NCBI GenBank assembly: GCA_003118195.1
Contig: BEXV01000161.1
Coordinates: 29,512-70,686, forward strand
Length of the DNA: 41,175 bases
Direction: 5' to 3'
From: Hemicentrotus pulcherrimus
Taxonomy: Eukaryota > Echinodermata > Echinoidea > Camarodonta > Strongylocentrotidae
A program made the translations under genes and the position numbers. Shown piece after piece: positions 30,693-41,175 of this stretch (position 1 is the first letter of the stretch; each line of letters starts with the position of its first letter). The notes below the pieces were generated by a model. The model was not told where the DNA came from. It did not search any database and was given only the letters and a program-made list of their open reading frames with translations.

Positions 30693-30845
30693 NAAAAAAT
30701 TCTGTTTATAGTATACCGTATCTACATTATTTTCAGATATCCAGTATATTATGATTAAGAATGACATACATTACTTCTATTAAAGCTGAATGCCTTTGAA
30801 ATTTGAGTAGTTGGACCCAAGATCTTGTTGTCTAATGACCAGGGC

Positions 30846-30992
30846 CCCTGTTGCACTAAACTTACCCTTGGTGGTAACTTTGCCATCAATGGTAACTACC
30901 ATGGAAACCTTGATTTTGATTGGCTGTTGAGCCCTGTTACCATGGTAGTTGATGGCAAAGTTATCATCAATGGTCATTTTATGCAATGAGGG
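30846..30992. mobile_element. Foldback (MITE-like) element with CCATGGTAGTT core
   Basis: The left arm (to about 30904) contains TAACTTTGCCATCAA and AACTACCATGG. The right arm (30938-30992) contains their complements CCATGGTAGTT and TTGATGGCAAAGTTA, with a 6-bp deletion. Outer ends CCCCTGTTGCA and (complement of right) CCCTCATTGCA also match. The arms surround about 33 bp. No open frame; it would form a long hairpin. Confidence 0.7.
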
Positions 30993-31148
30993 CTATCCAA
31001 GGTATGAATGATTTAATATTAGAGTGCTCAAAATATAAACTAGAAATTAAACTACCATATGTATGAATAAAAGGTAACGATTATCAACTAATTTGAAAGA
31101 ATACATATTTTCATCAATTTTGGAAACAGCTCCTGGTCCTGGAAAAAC

Positions 31149-31215
31149 GGCTCCCGGTTCTCTAAAAAAATTAAGGACCGGGAGCCACTTTTTCAGATAT
31201 TTGGCTCCCGGTCTG
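31149..31215. repeat. Hairpin and repeat of GGCTCCCGGTC motif
   Basis: GGCTCCCGGTTCT (31149-31161) and AGGACCGGGAGCC (31174-31186) form an inverted repeat with one mismatch around a 12-nt A/T loop. A third copy, GGCTCCCGGTCTG, follows at 31203. GC-rich against an AT-rich background. Confidence 0.75.
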
Positions 31216-32718
31216 CTTTGACTTAATAAAAGGCTTGAATGAGGCCCATGTCCCAATTTACTGTTGTCACTGGGTCAGGCAACCTTCAGAAAGAAACATG
31301 CATGTACATGATTTGTTTTTGTCTCTGTATATACAATTAGGTTAAATAATGTTCAAATTCATACGGTTGAATTGAGTTGAAGGTATTACACAATGTTGGT
31401 TAAAGTTTGAAAAAGTGAAAAAAGTAAAAGGGTGGAAATGTGATAACCTATTTACCTTTTTGTTTGTTTGTTTGTTATTTGGATTTTTCAGACTTGTGCT
31501 TTCCCTGCAAGTGTCCTAGATCCGTGACCATTGAGACCATAACTGTAATATGGTCTGGAGGAAGTTTGCAGAAGGAAACACTTCAGGTCATTACTTGATT
31601 TACTTCTCGACAGGAGGCAATATAACGATAGCATGATTGAATTAATTAGGAACTATTATCACAATCAACTGAAAGACAACAAGCTGTATCATGACAGTAG
31701 ATGAGAAAGAGCAGAAGAAGAAGAAGAAGATCAAATGCAAAAAAAAGGAAAAGTGAATGACTTCAGAAGATGAAGAAAGGGGCATAAAGTAATAGAGTAA
31801 GATGAAAAAGTCATACATAGCACAGATAAATCGTTTGAAATGAGTTAGGTTGAAGTGATTAATAATACTTACCATTAATTAAAGTTTATAGTTGTTAATG
31901 GGATCAGATTGCCGACTGTTTTCATCAAACCACTCTGACCATTTTGAAAGTACAGTGAACTTGCTTCAGCGACCACAATGTATAAAAGAAGACCAAGTAT
32001 AAAGCCCATATCATCTGTGCGGAGCCAGAAGAGTATTAACTCTGTGTTAAATGATACGAGTTAACGTCTAATTTCTCATTAGATGTTATATTTGTTTCTC
32101 CTGGACAGTGATTCATAAATGAAACCAGAAACTTGTTCAAAAATATCACCTGCTTACAAAGACCATATTTCATGTCTGCCTTTTGTTTACAGTAGACAGG
32201 CACTTAGTAACTCTTAGAAGTTGGTCACAATGGACCATTACATCTATATATGCAAACTTTCCTATTTTCATGAGTTTAACCGAAGATTATCAAGATTATC
32301 AAAAACATTCATTTAGTAACTCCCGTAATATAAGAAAAATGGATCATGACCATGAACATGGTATTGAATGCTTTATAGTATACTGGAACAAAGGAAATAT
32401 GATACTCAATAAAACACTGGTGCTGGTAGTACATTTGAGGTCCCCTTACCTAGATGGCTCATAATACCAGTCACAACATTTCATTGTTTAATAATTATTC
32501 AAATGCAATATTTTCTTGCATCCGCTTTCATTTGAATTTATCAGTTTTTACACAACAATCCCAGGCACCTCTTAGCTAAGATATCCCGTCCATTTGACCT
32601 CACCCAAACTGTTGAGGATAATCCTTTACATGTCCAAGGTGCATTGCAGTGCCTGAATATTGACTCAGGATGCCCATCATTTCCTCCCAAATTAGTACCG
32701 TTATCTGGTTCAGGGCTC

Positions 32719-32927
32719 TCTCTCTCTCTCTCTACCTCTCTCTCTATCTGTGTGTGCCCCCACCTCTCTCTCTCTGTCTGTATATCTCTTTCTGTACCTC
32801 TCTCTCTCTCTCTCTCTCTCTGCTTCAATATATCTCTTTCTCTCTCTGCTTCAATATCTCTCTCTTTCTCTGCTTCAATCTCTCTCTCTCTCTCTGCTTC
32901 AATATCTCTCTCTTTCTCTCCCCTTGA
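32719..32927 (+). repeat. CT microsatellite with a TGCTTCAAT minisatellite
   Basis: (CT)n DNA in which TGCTTCAAT recurs at 32821, 32847, 32871 and 32895, spaced 26, 24 and 24 bp. This is a nested minisatellite inside the microsatellite. It accounts for the Glu/Arg-rich minus-strand frame here. Confidence 0.9.
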
Positions 32928-35326
32928 GGTGGTAGTACAGTCCCACAGCATAATAACCGTGTGTACAAACTTCCTGCCATGGAGTAAATATTTACAGGTG
33001 CAGAATGCAGACCTGGTACAGGAAAGAGTCATGTCGCAGATCAAAGGGACATGAACATGATACCATTGGCCCTGACATGGACTCATACTTTGCCTTACTG
33101 GCTCTAACATGTACTTTATCATCCTTTCCACTTACCGGTATATATGCAACTTTGTACAAATATATGCATTTCAATATCTTCTTTTAATTCTCACCACCCT
33201 TCTCTCTCTTTCTCCTTAAACTGTTTTTCAAGTCCTACTTCTCTCTCTTCTTGTTTTCATCTCTCATCCATCTCTTTTTTTTCTAAATTTCTCTTCTCCA
33301 TATCAATTATCCCGTCTTTGTCTATCAGTGATTCCTTGTAATGTGAAGGATGAACAGAATGCATTATTACTAGCACAATATGACGCTGAATTCACACAAT
33401 CATCAATTTCCACCAAATACTTTTAATTACTCCATACCAAACATTTTATATATTTTTTCTTCAATTTCAATTAATTTCCTAAAGTAACAATCACAAGAAG
33501 TTAAAGAAAACAAACATTTACTACCATTTTTAACGATTCCTACTTATCAATGATGATGTTCTTGTTGCTATCAAATTACAATATAATGCTCCATTGAAAA
33601 AGAACACTTTTGATAATGATATTGAATGAAATAAGTTAAGGAGTTTAATTGGGATATTTCAATTCTAACAACTTGATACATGTTCATGATTTAATTCTTA
33701 ATCTACATGCATCTCTAATCAAATAAACTCACTAAAGACCAAAAAAAAATTAAAAAATCATAATAAATTAAAAAAAAATCACTTTGCTTGGATACACCCA
33801 CAATAAATTGTATATTACAAACCAAATAATTTTTTGCAAATAATTATTCTGTAAGAATACATAAAGATCGACAATAACTACATAAATTTCTCCTGAATAT
33901 CTACGGGCTTCTAACTCCAAGTCTTGCAATGTTGATATTGTGTTTATTTTCTGAGAATCATTTGTCACCATGGCAAGCACAAAGTGGTTTTGTAATTCAG
34001 AAATCTGTGACAGAAATGTAGTTTTCAAGTACTCTGCTGTGTGCAGAACTCCTCTTGTTGTATCTTGCTTGTTTAACTGACCTAGCGATGCGGAACAAGA
34101 TATCGTCTGCTGAGAGCCAGAAGGAAGTTATAGTTAATGCCCTTCTGGCAATCAAGAAACGATGTGAAGCTACACCGATACTGGAATGTCTACATAATGT
34201 ATAATGGTGTGATTAAAATTGTTTTAGTTCTGATGATTTTTCGTGGTATACAATCATACAAATATATATCGCTACAAGTATAAGATCGCTTACTGTATAC
34301 ACCACACTAACTGCAAGTTACCAATAACAAAACATATGACAGAAATTTGTACATCAATATCAATCAATTCATATAAAACCACTGAACAAGACATGCTAGA
34401 AAGAGCATCAAAGAACCTTTTCTTACAAAAAAAAACTTTGAAGAGAAATGAAAAAATTTAATCTACTCTCAAAGCTATCACTTTTGTGAGGAAAAAGAAA
34501 CTAAGATTAAATACCACCATACCAATCTGTTTATGCACTAAGTGCACTCTCTTCATACACATATAATGTTTTTGTTTTTGATTTTTAGAATTAATCTTCC
34601 TTTAATTACTAACCACTTTTAAAGTATTCAAAAATTATTTACACACATTTACATTGTGCATGATCCTTGTCTTGACTCTTGAATCTGGCAACCTTTCTAA
34701 TGATGCATCAACAAGATTGATTTGACCATTGTAATATGTGTATCCAGTTATATAATCTTCAGGAAAACTATTAGGTTAGTGTATATTAGATTGTGGACTG
34801 TGCTCATAAACACCATGGAAAGAAAGAATTCTGTTTAGTTTACAACTTCAGGGTTCCATACATGTCTGAAACATTCAACTTACATCAGGCGAGGCTTGAA
34901 CCACAAAGCTACTCATAGCACACACACTCACTCACATGTACATAACGGTTCATGCATGATATCAACACTATATTATATGATCGGGCTCACTGCAAAATGA
35001 TATTTGCAAGAAGAAAAATGATGAGACTTTGTCTAGCACTGCATAATGAATACATCAGGAACTAGCTCACAAAGGATTAGAGAATGCTCGACTGAGAAAA
35101 ACACAAACATACCATCAAAATTCACGCTTGTTCATTGCACTGTGCATGTATATTTCAACCACTGGTGTTTAGCCGACACAAAGGTACACTGTAAGGGCTT
35201 ATTTGGATATTGCTGGTAGTAATGTGCAATGCGTGCTTATCCGTTTGTACATTCAAATATCAGCTGGGCTTTCAACAGGACAGATTTGCCAGAAATGGTT
35301 TCAGAGAGTGTCTGTCTGTTTGGGTT

Positions 35327-35332
35327 TTTATT
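35327..35332 (-). promoter_or_regulatory. Candidate REEP polyadenylation signal
   Basis: AATAAA on the minus strand about 515 nt after the REEP stop codon. Motif only; other AATAAA sites exist further on in this AT-rich DNA, for example near 33940. Confidence 0.25.
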
Positions 35333-35638
35333 CACTATCAATAGCTTGGTCAATAATTTGGTCGCTGCACAGGATAAAAGTTTGCAAGAATCAATATAAC
35401 ATTTGCACTCATTTTTAAAGATCATGAAAATATACTGAGCAATGAAATGTGCTATGTACAATCTCTTACTAATTACAGATCAATTGATTGTGCATTGAAA
35501 CAACTGTCCATGGTGTACATACAGATGACTGGTAAAAGTGTATGCCTTATACACCAAATACCCAATGCAGAGTGCTATCTATATACATGTCTAGCTCTTT
35601 CTCTTATCTTATGCAGTGTGCTACAGGTACATGTATAT

Positions 35639-35846
35639 GGTGTTGGGTGCAATAGCATGGTGCCAAGGCTGACTGGTTGTGGTACTAAACGAGTCTTGTG
35701 TAGGGTGTAAAAGGCTAGGTGTAGGAGGGTGTTAAGTCATTACATGCAAATGTTGTTGGGTGCATGACTATGGTGTTAAGGCTGACTGGTTTGTGAGCTA
35801 TACAACTATTATGTAAGGGCATTAAAGGCTAGGCGTAGGAGGGGGT

Positions 35847-35855
<9 letters not shown>
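35639..35855 (-). repeat. Two-copy tandem duplication overlapping the REEP stop codon
   Basis: Two units with period 113-115 bp share TTGGGTGCA, AAGGCTGACTGGTT, AAAGGCTAGG-GTAGGAGGG and a terminal TTAAGTCA / TTTAGTCA. The right unit contains the REEP stop codon (TTA on the plus strand, 35847-35849); the left unit lies wholly in the 3' UTR. Confidence 0.8.

Positions 35856-41175
<5,320 letters not shown>

Larger units (their letters stand above)
30714..35846. other. Intergenic DNA, right part, including probable REEP 3' flank
   Basis: No supported exon. Contains the foldback element at 30846-30992, the CCGGGAGCC repeat at 31149-31215, a GAA run at 31708-31730, CT minisatellite 32719-32927, CT-rich DNA at 33200-33300, and the tandem duplication at 35639-35855. 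The 196-residue minus-strand open frame at 32541-33131 is generated by the CT tract. Confidence 0.6.

Noticed and set aside
32541..33131. 196-residue minus-strand open frame rich in Glu/Arg
   Set aside because: It runs across the CT microsatellite, whose complement (GA)n reads as Arg/Glu in any frame. No splice or homology support.
34885..34905. B-box-like GGTTCAAGCC on the minus strand
   Set aside because: No A-box at the right distance and no similarity to the SINE bodies in this window.

Overview
The window is animal nuclear DNA: AT-rich, with long introns, GT-AG splice sites and many dispersed repeats. The two protein-coding genes have clear animal homologues. The repeat content (frequent TACATGTA palindromes, several families of short inverted-repeat elements, a tRNA-derived SINE, long CT and poly-G tracts) suggests a marine deuterostome, most likely a sea-urchin-like echinoderm. 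That taxonomic assignment is inference; the gene identities are much firmer.

Positions 1-26190, plus strand: nearly all of an LRRC49 gene. LRRC49 is the leucine-rich-repeat subunit of the neuronal/ciliary tubulin polyglutamylase complex. I traced 16 exons whose splice phases all join; together they make 864 codons plus a stop, without a confirmed start codon. Two further phase-compatible microexons (33 and 51 bp) lie in the large introns between the His/Ser/Pro-rich exon and the LRR exons. The region before the LRRs (five exons, about 250 residues) is longer than in the human protein as I remember it. The conserved core and C-terminus occupy the compact part from 18441 to 26190.

Positions 26191-35846: about 9.7 kb between two convergent genes. 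It holds the LRRC49 3' flank, a CT minisatellite, a 5'-truncated SINE with a 21-bp target-site duplication, a 422-bp TA-flanked inverted-repeat element, a foldback element and a tandem duplication touching the next gene's stop codon. I found no convincing coding exon here.

Positions 35847 to beyond 41175, minus strand: the last three coding exons (128 residues) of a REEP5/REEP6-type TB2/DP1/HVA22 protein, an ER-tubule-shaping membrane protein. Its first exons (about 60 residues) lie beyond the right edge. An intron of this gene contains a 29-bp-stem hairpin.

The two genes are tail to tail. One acts on microtubules of cilia and centrosomes, the other on ER membranes, and nothing in the sequence links them functionally. 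There is no sign of bacterial, viral or CRISPR systems. The most unusual content is the set of unrelated small mobile elements in introns and the modular, probably alternatively spliced, N-terminus of LRRC49.
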